Source of the DNA: Glandiceps talaboti
Lineage: Eukaryota; Hemichordata; Enteropneusta; Spengelidae
Direction: 5' to 3'
Assembly: GCF_964340395.1 (NCBI RefSeq)
Contig: NC_135556.1
Location: forward strand, 25,950,223-25,985,222
Length of the DNA: 35,000 bases
Shown in pieces: positions 1 through 14,600 of this stretch. Each line of letters begins with the position of its first letter. Positions within the stretch are counted from its first letter, which is position 1. The notes under the pieces were generated by a model. It saw only the letters and a program-made list of their open reading frames with translations, made no database searches and was not told the DNA's origin. The position numbers were made by a program, and so were the translations under genes.

Positions 1-1017
1 TCTTTATGTCTAAATGAAGTCTTCTATAATGACGTCACTGATGCTGTTTTTTAACAAAATCCCAGCAGATTGAGTGTACTTTAGTTGTTTTGTATAGGGT
101 TGAATATTATTACACAATTGGGGTCTGTCCGGTCAAGAGAAACATCAAATCAAACATCATCCGTGCCTGCTTTTGTAGATTAACAATATTTCATTTACTT
201 ATCGTAACGATTGGAAAAGACTGAATGAATATGGATAAAGATTCAATACATTCAGTACATGTATATAATGATAATTCATGGGGTCTGTGTAACCCCAATT
301 TCGTGTTATATGTACCTGAACATTTCGTAAGCCCACTGAAATTGTCGTTGGTGACGCCCTTTCACCATTCACCTCCTAGGCTCCGCCTACGAAAATAACA
401 ATATTGTAAAGGACTTAGCAAATAGCAAGATTAAAGTATTTAGGCAACCAAATCACTGAACAGCTAAATAAATATTTCAAGAGAAAGACTTTGTGGATCA
501 AACAAGGGGGAAATTTCGGGGCGTCCTAGGAGAGAGAGGTAGCGAGTAGGATCCGATCCCGCTGGACGTCGTAGGCATATCATATTACAGACATTATCAA
601 ATATTAAATAGTACAAGAAATGAAATCCACCATTGTAGTAGCAAGATATGTCATTCAGAAATACACGTAACAGCTACATCCCGAACTGTCCTTACTAGTA
701 ATTTTCCTAGTTCCCAGGGTCGCAAGATTATTGTAACATAAGTACACAGTTACTTGTGAGGTCACCGGCAACGGTATTTTTTAAATATCGTAAATACCTA
801 TAATAACGTCATTATTTTGTATTATGATCATCCTAGACTAGAATATCACCACCCTGGAATGGAATATTAGCTCACAAGTGGCTGTGGCTTGTCATGGAAA
901 AAAGACACGGACATACAAGCAAACAAACATACACATACTCAACTCACGTCAATAGCTAAAAGTCTGAAAGTAAGTCTGTGAGTAACCAACAATCCAAAAC
1001 CCACCCAATTAACTACA
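1..1017. other. Intergenic, no gene recognised
   Basis: AT-rich unique sequence. No open frame with recognisable protein content and no exon with convincing splice sites was seen on either strand. CpG dinucleotides occur at ordinary frequency, unlike the 9.5-29.6 kb part of the window. The left edge could cut an untranslated region of a neighbouring gene, but nothing visible shows this. Confidence 0.6.
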
Positions 1018-1500
1018 AATCCACCCAACCACCCGCCCATCCTCCTACCCACCCACCCACCCACCCACCCACCCACCCACCCACCCACCCACCCACCCAA
1101 CCAACCAACCAACCAACCAACCAGCCAGCCAGCCAGCCAGCCAACCAGCCAGCTAGCCATCCATCCAACCGACCAACCGACCAACCAACCAACCAACCAA
1201 CTAACCAACCAACCAACCAACCAACCAACCATCCAACTAACTAACTAACTAGCTAACTACCTACCTACCTAACTAACTAACTGACTGACTAACTGACTGA
1301 CTGACTGACTGACTGACTGACTGACTGACTAACTAACTAACTAACTAACTGACTGACTGACTGACTGACTGACTGACTGACTGACTGACTGACTGACTGA
1401 CTGACTATCTGACTGACTGACTGACTGACTGACTGACTGACTGACTGACTACCTGACTAATTGACTGACTGACTGACTAACTGACTATCTGGCTAACTAA
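1018..1500. repeat. Compound tetranucleotide microsatellite
   Basis: About 480 bp built of successive blocks of CCCA, CCAA, CCAG, CCAA again, CTAA and then a long run of CTGA. Neighbouring blocks differ by single bases of the 4-bp unit, so the tract looks like one array in which point variants arose and then spread locally. It is open in several frames on both strands (Pro/Thr/Gln-rich or Trp/Gly/Val-rich), which is a by-product of the repeat and not evidence of a gene. Confidence 0.95.
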
Positions 1501-3478
1501 CGAACACCTTTATCAAAGCTTGATGAACCAACACTTTACTTTCAAAGTAACATGTGGCCTGATGAACAGACCAATAAAAACAGACATTCGAACCCAAACT
1601 CGATACAAAATATTGTAATTTATATTTATACTATATTATATGACTTATCTTATTACATTAACTATATTTTTGTTTACCTTTACGTTTGGAATGAATGATT
1701 TGTATCAGTTAAGTACGACCTTTTAAGCGATTTCTACTCACGCGGCTTAAAGGCCTTTCTTTTCCCTTTGTCATATTCATAAACAAGATTTGCTGGCCAG
1801 AAACTGCTCATAAAAGTGAGACCAAATGGCATACTTTAAACAAACGAAATGCACTGTATGGTGTCAAAGGTCAAGGTGCAGGTTCGCGGTACTTCTGGTG
1901 AACCCGATTTTGCGGGGGAGATTATTCATGCTAATTACGAGATTTTAACTTAAATCTACAAAATGTGGGATTAATTTTGGTAAAGCAATACCATTGACAT
2001 CAGTTTTAAAAGCTTATAGACAGTATTAACGACTAAAATCATGCAAATACCTTGCTTAGCCGCTCATGACCTCATCTTCTAGTACAGTTTGCACTAATTT
2101 GATGATTTGCATGAAATGTAGCAAGTAATTGGGTTTGTGCGTAGTTAACTGGAATAGTCACGAATCGAGTGTTTGTGCGGCGATCAGAAAGTGAAGGAAA
2201 TGTCAACAGGCGGAAAAATTGGGAAATTTGATTATCCGCCAATGTGCAGTGATGTCATATGATCAGCAAAGCGAAAATTACAGATCTGGCCAACAGATCC
2301 CATTGCCTCGACTAACTTCGTCAGTTATGGCAACGTAAATAACGAGAAAAGAGGAGTAGAGCGGCTCATGAAGTAAACGTCGGTTCTTGTATTTGCGCAA
2401 GTGGAAATATTAATAGAGATATTCACGCTTTTAAGCTGAACGAAATGCTCCCTATGGGAATACATTTACTGCTAAATCGACTTACTATTGTTCGGAACGT
2501 GCTTCGATTTCAAATACAAATGTACCTACATCTGAGAGTTCCGTGCTTGTATACATGAAATAAAATTAGTCAGAATTCGTATAAAGATAAATTCATAGGC
2601 GCTATTCTTAATCTAGAGTATTAAATTTCGTATTTGAAACGCGTTTGTGGAGAGAGCGGTTCATCTTTGATTCAAACGAAAATAACAATAATTGTGATCT
2701 AACGATGAATATACGATTAGTTTAAAGTGCATAAATCGATTAACAAAATCCGGCAAAATCGAGCATTCCTTCTTCTGATATAGGAAAGCTCAGTTTAGAT
2801 TGTTTTTCTGTATAATGTATTTTACTGACTTCAACAGGATTTGGTTACAATTAATGCCTAAGAATTCCCTACATAAAGGGAAGATTACTAAACTCGTATC
2901 AGACTACTGTGTGACTCAAATCAATAAACATGTATACATTGTAATATTAATACACAGCGAGACATTTGTATACTCAAACTTCAGCAAGGCTATGTGAACT
3001 TGACAAAGGTGGCCATTTTAATATATTTCTTTGAACATGACTATATTTAGCCATGCTGATGGGTATTGTTCACCGAAGTGTTTATTACTGTAGTTGTGTA
3101 TGATTAAGGAATTTCAATAGCAAATGAAAGTGTCTTATTTCAAAACGAGTGTAAGCATATGTTTTGTCACGTATATAAACGTGGTTGTCATAGCTTGAAC
3201 GAAACTAATATATTACATCTATTGTTCGAATTCGATGGCTTGTCAAAATATTATTGTATTCATATTAAAAACATATTAGAAGTGAGAAAGATGATGTCGT
3301 TTCTGATGTGTGTTTACAAATGGGTTAATGTGGTGACGTATAGGATGGCGACTGGAAGGCGACGTGGAGTAAGTAAAGCTACCTATCACATTTACAGTCA
3401 TTACCAGTTATTCTTTATGTATAACATCAACCACATTGGTATGTATTACTATTATACGCAAAAATTAAGTGTGTAAGT
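1501..3478. other. Intergenic unique DNA, possible regulatory sequence
   Basis: About 2 kb of unique AT-rich, CpG-normal sequence with no supported gene. It holds two exact POU octamers in opposite orientation at 2041-2048 and 2105-2112. A nuclear-receptor-like half site AGGTCA lies at 1868-1873. Short open frames at 2800-2997 and 3159-3476 have no recognisable protein content and no splice support. Confidence 0.5.
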
Positions 3479-3503
3479 GCAAAGACTGACTGACTGACTG
3501 TTG

Positions 3504-3535
<32 letters not shown>

Positions 3536-3728
3536 GGCTGGCTGGCTGACTGACTGGCTGACTGACTGACTGGCTGACTGTCTGCCTGCCTGCCTGCCTG
3601 ACTGACTGACTGACTGACCCCGACCGACGACTGACTGACTGACTGACTGACTGACTGACTGACTGACTGACTGACTGACTGACTGACTGACTGACTGACA
3701 GCCAGCCAGACAGACAGACAGACAAATA
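3479..3728. repeat. Compound CTGA/CTGT microsatellite with inverted flanks
   Basis: A 250-bp tetranucleotide tract. CTGT repeats and GGCTGG units lie on the left, a long GACT run in the middle, and CCAGCC followed by AGAC repeats on the right. The right flank is the reverse complement of the left flank, so the array as a whole is a large imperfect inverted repeat. The open frames through it are repeat artefacts. Confidence 0.95.
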
Positions 3729-3894
3729 GACAGAAATATTAGATAATGAGATAAGACAGCGGAAACCAATCTAACTGAAAGGGCACAATAAAAGTATATA
3801 TAGATGACCATCACAATCACATGTAATCACACCAATATTTAAAACAATTTCAATTTTAGGTACGTAAATATAGTGTAAGCATTAACGCTAATAT

Positions 3895-4032
<138 letters not shown>

Positions 4033-4610
4033 TTCGAAAGAAGATGGCCAAGAAGGGGCACCTGAAAATTATACATGTAAAATATATGTATTTGCTGATG
4101 GGTGTCGAGGGACATCGATAGGGGGCGCAAAACATCCGATTATGAAATTGTAAGTCGTTGCTTGTTTACCCTGCATCTTTTCATTTATCGATGTTCTTCT
4201 TATATTATAAACTCTCATCGTACATTAAGCAGGACCCTGTGATCAATAAAGTATCCTATTGTTACGTGTGTTAATATATCTCACTGTCAAGTGTGTGAAA
4301 CCAAACAACTGTTCGATTCTCTGGTGTGACACATATTGTAATGTTATTTAGTACAACTACACACCAAACAGATATAAACCATTGGTAAAATATAACACGT
4401 TAGATATCACAAAACTAAATCAGACAAAAGTTATTCTAAAGAAAGGGGTCATGAAAACCAAATTTGATGTATTTATATGCTTATAGTTATTGGACAAATA
4501 GTGATGGCTAGTTCATGTTCTGAAGATATGCTGCGCGTTTCTTATTTTACAGCTGTAAACATCAAGATATGTGGCCGTCTTTCTATATGTTTGCCTGGAT
4601 TTGTGTCACT
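4033..4610. other. Intergenic, no gene recognised
   Basis: Short unique AT-rich stretch between two microsatellites. No coding, RNA or mobile-element signal was recognised. Confidence 0.55.
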
Positions 4611-4637
4611 GCCTGCCTGCCTGTCTTCCTTTCTGCC

Positions 4638-4729
<92 letters not shown>

Positions 4730-4774
4730 CGTCCGTCCGTCCGTCCGTCCGTCCGTCCGTCCGTCCGTCCGTCC

Positions 4775-4841
<67 letters not shown>

Positions 4842-4850
4842 CTTCCTGTC
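4611..4850. repeat. (CTGT)n-(CCGT)n-(CTGT)n nested microsatellite
   Basis: A long CTGT tract (about 4632-4724), a core of about 13 CCGT units (about 4725-4775), and then CTGT again to about 4841. The sharp core, differing by one base per unit, suggests a point variant that expanded inside an existing array. All frames are open for more than 80 codons, with Cys/Leu/Ser/Val or Thr/Asp/Arg/Gln periodicity, and are not genes. Confidence 0.96.
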
Positions 4851-7570
4851 TATCTGTCATACAGCTTGTCTATGTGTCTCTGTCCCTCTATCCTCGTTTC
4901 TGTACGTATCCCACTTTTGGCCTCTCCCTCCAATCGCGATAAAACAACAGTCGTATTCCCTAATCCGAAATCAATATTTCTTGCAAGTTTTTTTTTAACC
5001 AGTCGGTGCAGTTTGCTAAGTACGACTTTTTTAAACACATTTTTGTGACGTTACTTCCAAGTGAACCGTATGTTTCATATCGGGATGATTAACGAGTATT
5101 ACCCAGCATCAAAATCCCCCATAATACTGTCCGTAATAAACCATGCATGACCGATTCTTAACTTGTAAGGCGATTTGTGACTATGTGTTGTTGCGACTGA
5201 CCATTTCTATCAATTGATGAAGGAGCTTATCGCCAACGATCTCATGTGAGAAATATAGAAAAGGCCGATGATAAACGAGAGGCCCATACAAATTTTAAGC
5301 TGGCATCACAGACATTCCAAGTATGAAATTAAATTTTTACCGCTGTGTAGATTATCTTGGAGATATGTAAGAGATAATGTTACAGTAGCACTGGCTATAA
5401 AATCACTAAAAGACGCCCCGAGCAATAAAAGCCCGTGACTTATATTTTATATTCAAGCATACGTTCAAAAATAAAGTGTTCCATTTGCCATTACCGAGAT
5501 CAACTGCCTAGCTGCGCATTTTTATCTCTGATTTTATTTTACATTTACGTACTTGTTTCATATACTTGGTTCAAGGTTTGTGATATATCTTAGAAAATGT
5601 GTTTTAATTTCATACTTTTTGTTTTAATTGGGTGAAACGGACATTTTCGGTTCTATTCACTTGTTTATTTCATGATTGTGATACACAAAAGTACACACGT
5701 TTGGTAACTAGAGTAACCCAATTGATTGCATAAAGTCGGCTGATGTGATTTCACTACGTGTGCATGTATGTTTCTCGTCTAACGTTAAAACTCATTGGCG
5801 CTGACTATTCCGTTTAAGTTTTTAACGAACTGCATTCCATCTATTTTGTACAAATTAAAGCAGAGCGTAATTGAACCATGAAGGTTCCTGACCTTTGACC
5901 TGGAGATCAAATACAATTTGACTTATAGCACGTTTCTTCTAGAAAACGTCACATTTTGCTCCCCACTATTTTGTTATCTTTCATCTAACGATTTCAACAG
6001 CATAAAACGATTTGATGGAGAAACTGGGCAGCCCTCACCTTTCCCGTGCATGTCTTCCAGCAACCACGATTCCCCATAGTTCTCAATTGTCTAAAAATCA
6101 CGCTTTCGGAAAGTAGCACGATATGTCCCATTAGCTAGGCGGTGAATAGAAAGAAATAAACATGAAACCAGATACGTTTTCAAAGTAATCCGGGGAAAAT
6201 TGAAATTATGTTGATTTGCAGTAATTTTGTACGTATTCACAGATGTTGGGGTTTTCAGCCATACTTATTCCGCCTGAGTTGATTGCAATCATATAATTGG
6301 GAATGTGAGGTAACATGATCCTACATCATTGGTAGACATACCCGTTTTATTAACTAATACTTAATTCCTCTCGTAGTGCCTAGTATTTTCCCGCCAAAAT
6401 TTGATGCTAAATTTTTTATTTATTCTGACACTTTTTTCACATATCAGCTTTAATTTTAGACTAAAATCGTAAAAAAAATCTTTCTATATCGATTGTCGCC
6501 AAAATTTCGGCTGAAAAGTGAAAATTCATAATTTAAAAAAAAAAAGATTTTGTAAGTCAGCGTAGTTTACAAGTCTTGCGTTAATTGGATGAAATGCTGC
6601 CCGAAAATCGAAGCGATAGTTTAACTTGACTGAAAACGTCTTGATTTGAGCTAAAGTCGGTAAATGTCATACGCTTACTGTATCGTTGCTACCAAATAAT
6701 TCAACACGGACAAGGGGTATGGACAGTTAACCAGTCTTAGTCATGAAAAATGGTTGATATGTGATACATGTAATAAACTTATTTCTTATACTTAGTCATA
6801 TTCAATATTGCATCTTGCGGCAAAATATTCACGAAGGAAGCCTTTCTCAGCCTTCATAAAATATATTATAGTTTTTTTTTACACAGCAAAAGGAATTCAA
6901 TACTGATCAATTCCAAATGTCCGTTCGCTAGAACTAAAAATAAAACGTTCAGTATTTTAATTTTTCTCTTTTTTCTAACGCCATAAAGAAAAATTTAATA
7001 GATATACTATCTTTAAAATGGTATAAAATAAATAAAATATGTTTGCGTTTTCGTTTTCCCCGGTCTAAACTGTAGTCTATGCAAGTAACAGATAGTAAAA
7101 CGTGTATAAACCAACAATCTGAGGTAATGTTTTTTTAATCCCTACTGGGATATAAATGAAAACTTTGCATCACACACATTGGATAAACAAACACAACTGA
7201 ATTGGATTATTTCAATCAACTTTATGTATACAAGCAATAACTGTTACAACGGAAAATGCGCGGTAACGTTTTTAAAGAAAAATGGAAGAGTCTTATATTT
7301 CTCTTGCATGATAATGTATATGTTTACGACTTCGATATCAAATTACTTTACTTAAAATATACTATCAGGCCTGTTACGACCACTTTCTGATAACACACTT
7401 CTATTAAAATTACCCCAAATCACCGTTATTCAAAACGTACATTTTACTTTAGACATAGTAGTCATAGACAATACAGTGGAGAATCTCCTTTCGCCTGTGG
7501 ATTGATCAAAATATTTTGTTAGCTCTTTTTTTCAAACACAAAACCATTAAATTAATATAAACACTGTTTA
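4851..7570. other. Intergenic unique DNA, possible regulatory sequence
   Basis: A 2.7 kb gene-free stretch with ordinary CpG content and no long repeat. Two sites stand out: a perfect nuclear-receptor DR1 element at 5889-5901 and a 12-bp perfect palindrome with a TTGCAA core at 6280-6291. No exon with protein similarity was recognised. Confidence 0.5.
5889..5901 (-). promoter_or_regulatory. Perfect DR1 nuclear-receptor element
   Basis: The 13 bases TGACCTTTGACCT are the reverse complement of two AGGTCA half sites separated by one base. DR1 elements are known to bind HNF4, COUP-TF and RXR heterodimers. The sequence match is exact, but one such site can occur by chance and no target gene is visible nearby. 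Confidence 0.4.
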
Positions 7571-8689
<1,119 letters not shown>

Positions 8690-9701
8690 TTATATGTACA
8701 AGTGTCAATTTACCCTCTATTTCTCCAACAATCTACAAAGAAGTTCGTTAGCGTCAGCGCCCTCAAGTGACCAAATTAGGTAAATTTGGAGAAGAAATGT
8801 AATTTCTCCCGAACAAGTAATCTTCTGTTATTTTGACAGTTCATTTAATTGCATTAAAATTAACAGAGATATCTCATGATGGATGGTGTTATTCTCTCTT
8901 GCCACGTTTCCTTTGTTTATTTAGCACTCTCTCTCCTCCAGTATGACTCCAGACTCGATGTATTTCTGTGTAATAGTCTCACGGGATGAACGGAGCCAGC
9001 CTTTATCTCTCTTGTCAGTTTTAAGACTAAATTCTCCAATTTCAGGTCACACGTAAGAGGTTTCTCTTCAAGATGATGACTCTATTATTTCATCCTTTCT
9101 TTGCTGTAGTAGGCAATTTGCGTCTATGATGATGAATTACAGTGCGACGGCATACTTGATAAAATCTGCCCTGACAGACTCAACGGTGTCGAACCAGAGA
9201 TACCTGTATTTCCTTGTACAACAGTAGTGTGTGAAATTGTCAAAGCTATTTGCTCAAACAAAGAAACTGTTTACTGTCAGTCATTACGGATTCACGTAGT
9301 ACATTAGTTAAGGTCATAACAGTAGGATTAATTCTAGTTGACGGTACATACCAAAGGTCCTTCATAACACACAAACCTATTACTGTATCAATTATAACAC
9401 TCCTACTACATTTATAAAATAACTTTATTTAATAAGAAGTGTCACGCACCTACAAATCAACCCTGGAAATTAAACCCTTCCCGATATTCCTAGATTCCAG
9501 TCGTAGAAAGTATATAATATTAGAATGTGCACTACTCATAGGGGTTGCAACACTAGACGAGATAATCATCCAGATTCACAAATAATTTTTAATTCACACA
9601 AATACATTACTAAAATTTATAAAATTTTAACTTTGTTTCATTCTATCCATGCTGTAAAAATTCCTTCTCCATCTTATTCCTTGTAATCTTCTCAATGTAC
9701 A
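8690..9701. other. Intergenic, no gene recognised
   Basis: Unique sequence with no supported exon. CpG frequency falls sharply near 9.5 kb, about 2 kb past the CCDC138 stop codon on that gene's downstream side. Confidence 0.5.
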
Positions 9702-9769
9702 AAAACAAACAAACAAACAAACACACAACCAAACAAACAAACAAACAAACAAACAAACAAACAAACAAA
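9702..9769. repeat. (CAAA)n microsatellite
   Basis: About 17 near-perfect CAAA units with one CACA and one ACCA interruption. Confidence 0.93.
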
Positions 9770-10922
9770 GCCAAAAACAACAACATGATTACACAGCAAA
9801 TTGAAAATAAAAACAGTGAAGGAGCAGACTGATGAAACACTACACACAAGGATATATGTATTTGACAATTCGCTTTGTTTTCATCTCTTGTCAATCAATA
9901 TTACATTATTCAATGAAGACATATAAAAAGCTTTTTCTTTAGTGGCAGTTTCTCACGGCAGTCAGCAAGCAATAAAGTAAAATATTATTAGAATTGTCAA
10001 TAGAATCTGAGTGTACTGCATGCATTACATAGATTTTATTATTGATATATCGCATACATTCTCTCTTAAATATTTGAATTATTTTTTGACCACATGCAGT
10101 TAGGCCATGTAATGCCAGGATAACATTTTCAACTTTCATGACCTGTGTGACACTGAAAAAGTAACTCTGCAGTAAAGAGATTTACATGTCAAATCCTCAT
10201 TCATTTTTTTTTCATGTACCTCAACGAACACCTGGATGTAAATCTCTTGGGTCATGCAGGGGTCATGTAGGGGTCATGTGAGTGGCAAGTTATTCTATTT
10301 CATTCAGTATAATTGTATAATATTTATATACCTTTTAAAAAACTTTCTTCATGAATAAAGAAATTAATTTGTACAAAATAATTTCCATAAATTTTTATAT
10401 GGTTTGCTTGATCTATAACCTGTCAGAGTGTTTCTATGGTAACTCTGTATCATTGATTCACAATTCACTATTTTGCATAGAAAAAAATGTCACATCACAA
10501 ATCACAGTCATGGTGTATTCACACAGTTTTATGCAAAGTGCTTGAAATAAAAATACCAATTTCTCTAACATAATACCATACTGTTTTGGGACTTTGTGGT
10601 ATTTTTGTTGGGCTGTCTCGCCACGGCCATAGTGTTTTCACAATTTGAAATATACATTCCAGTTTCTTTTCATAATTCAAAATTGTGAAAACAATTTATA
10701 CTTCACAAGATGTGGAAATTGACGTCAGGTACACAGTTTGAAAAATACAATGCCTCCAGGGATTATATAATATCACTGCTGTGGTTTAGAAGATCAACAT
10801 TAAATGAGAATTGATGATTTGGAATGATAGATGTAAAGGCAGTGTGAATTGATAACACAAGGTATATGATTCATAGTGCAATAGTGCACAGCTTACTGTG
10901 TAAATAATACATTACTTTGGGG
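9770..10922. other. CpG-poor intergenic DNA downstream of CCDC138
   Basis: No exon was recognised. Two small structures are visible: three direct copies of a GGGTCATG-type word at an 11-bp period (about 10249-10280), and a short inverted repeat with arms at 10634-10649 and 10676-10692. The stretch shares the CpG depletion of the CCDC138 gene body and may be transcribed 3' flank. Confidence 0.45.
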
Positions 10923-11071
10923 TTCCCCTGTATTTGCAGTGTTTATGTAATCCTGCAGTGTCTACCCAGGGCAAGGTGTTCCCCTGTATTTGCAGTGTTT
11001 ATGTAATCCTGCAGTGTCTACCTAGGGCAAAGTGTTCCCCTGTATTTGCAGTGTTTATGTAATCCTGCAGT
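10923..11071. repeat. 56-bp tandem repeat, about 2.7 copies
   Basis: Copies start at 10923, 10979 and 11035 with the word TTCCCCTGTATTTGCAG. The copies are nearly identical, so the duplication is recent. It lies about 420 bp beyond the CCDC138 stop codon, on its 3' side. Confidence 0.92.
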
Positions 11072-11394
11072 GACATTGATTAATGGGTTTGCACTTTAAA
11101 CTTTAAACTAGTTTTGAAAAACTTACATAACATGTATGTTGGTTGTAGAGAAACTGATACTTTTCACTTTGTCAACAAAACAGTTATCAGAGTATCTTCT
11201 AAATATTTAAGTAACTTTAACCTGACACATTATTGACCAAGTGAAATGTTCTCATAACTAACATACCAGGAATACAAAGATTATATCTGTGGTATATCCT
11301 AGGACTTTAATTGAAAAGTGCTGAAACAAATAGAAATACAAACTCAAAAGTTCAAAGTGGGTTTCTTTAAAGGGCAGTGATGATAACTCACAGG

Positions 11395-11400
11395 TTTAAT
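11395..11400 (-). terminator. Candidate poly(A) signal ATTAAA for CCDC138
   Basis: TTTAAT on the plus strand reads ATTAAA on the minus strand, about 95 bp after the CCDC138 stop. A second ATTAAA lies at 11306-11311. The usual AATAAA hexamer was not seen close by, so which signal is used is uncertain. Confidence 0.35.
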
Positions 11401-11492
11401 AGGTCTTTAAGACTGTAGGCTTCAGGAAAAGTATGATGGTTGATGTTTCTTGAAAAAACAAGTCATCATACAAGTAGTTCTGATGACTCTAG

Positions 11493-11646
11493 TCACATTG
11501 TAGCAGAGGAAGTCTTTCCAGCACCCAAGTTAAATAATATGGAACGCAGGTTGAGAGACAGGAAGGGGTTGTCAGCACCAAGTGTTCTCTGCATCTCTTG
11601 CACTATGTTAGACAGGGAGAACACTTCAAAGTATCTCTTGTTACTC
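11493..11646 (-). CDS. CCDC138: CCDC138 exon 13 and stop
   Basis: Residues 645-695 and the TGA stop. SNKRYFEVFSL, IVQEMQRTLG and LNLRSILFNLG are the conserved C-terminal words. The acceptor is CTGTAG. Confidence 0.92.
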
Positions 11647-14600
11647 CTACAGGCAATAAAGAATTTACAGAAAAATGAGGGATGTAAGGAGTGATTAATT
11701 GCACAGAGTGATAAAATAATCAAAGAAAGATGGAAATGATAAATAAATCATATGAAAAATCAATGGAAATTAGTAATACACTACAGTATTCAGCAACAAT
11801 GCAGTCAATGCCTTATGAATAGGGTATCTAAAGTCTTTTATAAACAAAAGGAATTTAATTCCTTATATCTGACACTAGGGGGCAGTATATAGAATCAGTG
11901 ACTCAGGCATATTGTAATGTTGTCAGGAAGTAGTCAGGTTGTTAAATATACACATACATGTTAAATCCAGTGCCTCATTTTAGAACAACTGGGCCTCTTT
12001 GCAGTAGTGTTATCACCCATTCACAATTTCCAGGAACAGGATAATTACTCTGACATATATGAATAACAAAGGAAGTGTACAACTTACTTAAACTTTGAAA
12101 GTTTCTGAAGAATAATGCTGAGTTTCTCCAACATCTTAACATTGAGATTAGGAGTTCGGAGAAGTAATGAACAGGTACGGAACCAGATTTCTGTACTACA
12201 TCTTTCCAGAAATGGTGACAACACACCTATAAACACAAACATACACAATGATAGACTTTAACATTGTATCTCTGTATATCAGAAAGTGAAAAGGGTACAG
12301 TCTGTAATCTGAAAGTGAGAAGAGTACAGTCTGTAATCTGAAATGTTTTGTTTCATATTGAAATACATTCTACATCATTGCAACTACCATGTCTAGCAAA
12401 TAGCAAAGCTCTCAACTTGTATAAAGAATGATCATGTTGGCTACCAGTCACCCAGCATGTCTAGACTCAAATTTGTTCTAAGTTTGTTTGATATCACTCC
12501 AGGAAATAGAGACACTTTCATTAACTATGGGTTCTGGGGAGTCATTTCATAACTTTACATAATCTATATACAAGATTAGAAAGAGTATGGTTGTATACAC
12601 AGTGGAGCATGCAATAGTTCAGTAGAACTAGCTGAACATGAAGTAGAAAAGAAAACAGACTAACCTGATTCCATGGACATCTGTAGGAAGACATCGACAG
12701 CATTGCTAGCCATGGCTTTATTACTACCCTTCATAAATGGGAGTACAACAGCTGTACCTTGGTAGTGTACAAACAATTCCTTGCAGTAGTCAGTCTTTAA
12801 GTCTGCCTTCAAGGAGTCAAACACATTGGCCAAGTAGTCAACTAGAAATTAACAAAAATGTCGGCGATTCATCAGAAACTGAGCAGGTAAAGCCTACATG
12901 GGTTCCCCAGATACATGACTGGAGTTCCCCTCTAATATTTTGGTATAAGGTTTGAAATATACTCAAGTGTTTGACCAGACCCCCCAAAAACAAACAAACA
13001 AACAAACAAACAACAACAACAACAACAACAACAAAACAAACAACAAACAAACAAACAAACAAAAGAAAAGAAAAAAAGAAAATGTGTCACCAACTGGGAC
13101 CAGAGTCTGCCTAAATGTATTCACATTCAAAAATACAGCCGGCTTAAAATCTGGTACTGATGTAAAGCATGGGGACTGACCTAGCCTGACTGAGTTAAGC
13201 CCAGCTTGAGTCAATTTTTTAAGTGTCCAGTGTAAACTCTCCTATTACTCTTCTAAAAAGACACCTAACTCTTACCTTGAGTCAGAGTTTTCAGAATGAC
13301 CAATGATGACAGGAACCTTATATGTAAATTAGTGCTCTTGAAGAAAACACCTGGTTTGGTCTTCTCTGGTTGGCTGAATGTTTTTACAGTACCACCTGGA
13401 CTTCTATCTGTCTCCACAAATTTGACAACAGTTGGTTTGTATAACTCTTCACCCAGTCTACGATAGGTGGATGATAGGGCAGTTTTCTGAGAATGAACAA
13501 AACAAAGAAACACATATCAATCTATGATAGGTGGATGCACAAAGAAACACATGTTTTTCTTGTGAGTGTAGTCAAGATGTAGTTAAGTGCTGTACTTGTC
13601 ATTAGCACTGTACAATTTCATCTTGGCAAGCTAAAATTCAAAAGTTTGTGAAAAATATAAGGCCTGTACCTGTGAGCCTGTGTCTTGTTCAATGGATATC
13701 AAAGACCAGTAGATAAATTGTAGACATGGTAGATGAATCTTTGAATGGCTAGCAGGTAAACAGTGTAGTATTTCTACCAGTGAAGGAAGAACCTGTAAAA
13801 TGAAAGTACACAGCTACATGACACTTGTCACTTCCCATCAAAAAGACATATAACTTGCCATTAGTGATGCACTGGGTTATCCAGTGCTACAGTGACATAT
13901 AACTTGCCATTAGTGATGCACTGGGTTATCCAGTGCTACAGTGACATATAACTTGCCATTAGTGATGCACTGGGTTATCCAGTGCTACAGAGACACACAT
14001 TGACCAAAACTTTTGGTAGAGGCCAGGTATGACCAACAGCCACTGATCTTTTTGTCAGTCATTTTTACTGTTGATTGTAGCCATATAAGGTTTAGCCAAA
14101 GTCCTTTATATGTTGGACTCAACTAGTTCATCACTTTTAACATTGGTAGAATGTGCACTGATTAGACACTAATTGGACAACGTAAATGTTCTTGGAATTT
14201 AATTAGACATTTAAATGGAGTTGACACTGACCTTGAGACACCTTTCCTGGGTGAGTCCACTTGATGACAGCATGTCTACAGATTTGATGGAAAGATCTGC
14301 ACCATAGTGACCGAGATGTACGTCACTTACCCATTCCAGTAGTATAGTTAGAACATCATACACAGCATTAGGATACTAGTAGAACAAAGATTTTTTTTTA
14401 CATATTAGACTCAGGGTTTAAACTTGACTTTTTTTAAATGGTCCATGTAAACCAAACTGAATGTTCATAACCCTAAATGCTTAATACCTTCAGATAAATA
14501 GTCATGAATATTCATTGTTCAACTAATACATATGTATGTCTGCTAAGTCCCATGAGGCAACAGTGAACACAGAAGGAGAAGTAGAATTTAAATTTGGTGT

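Noticed and set aside
4477-5048. Cys/Leu/Ser/Val-rich frames resembling a Cys-rich or membrane protein
   Set aside because: Same periodic content in all three frames of the CTGT array; no splice sites or conserved domain.
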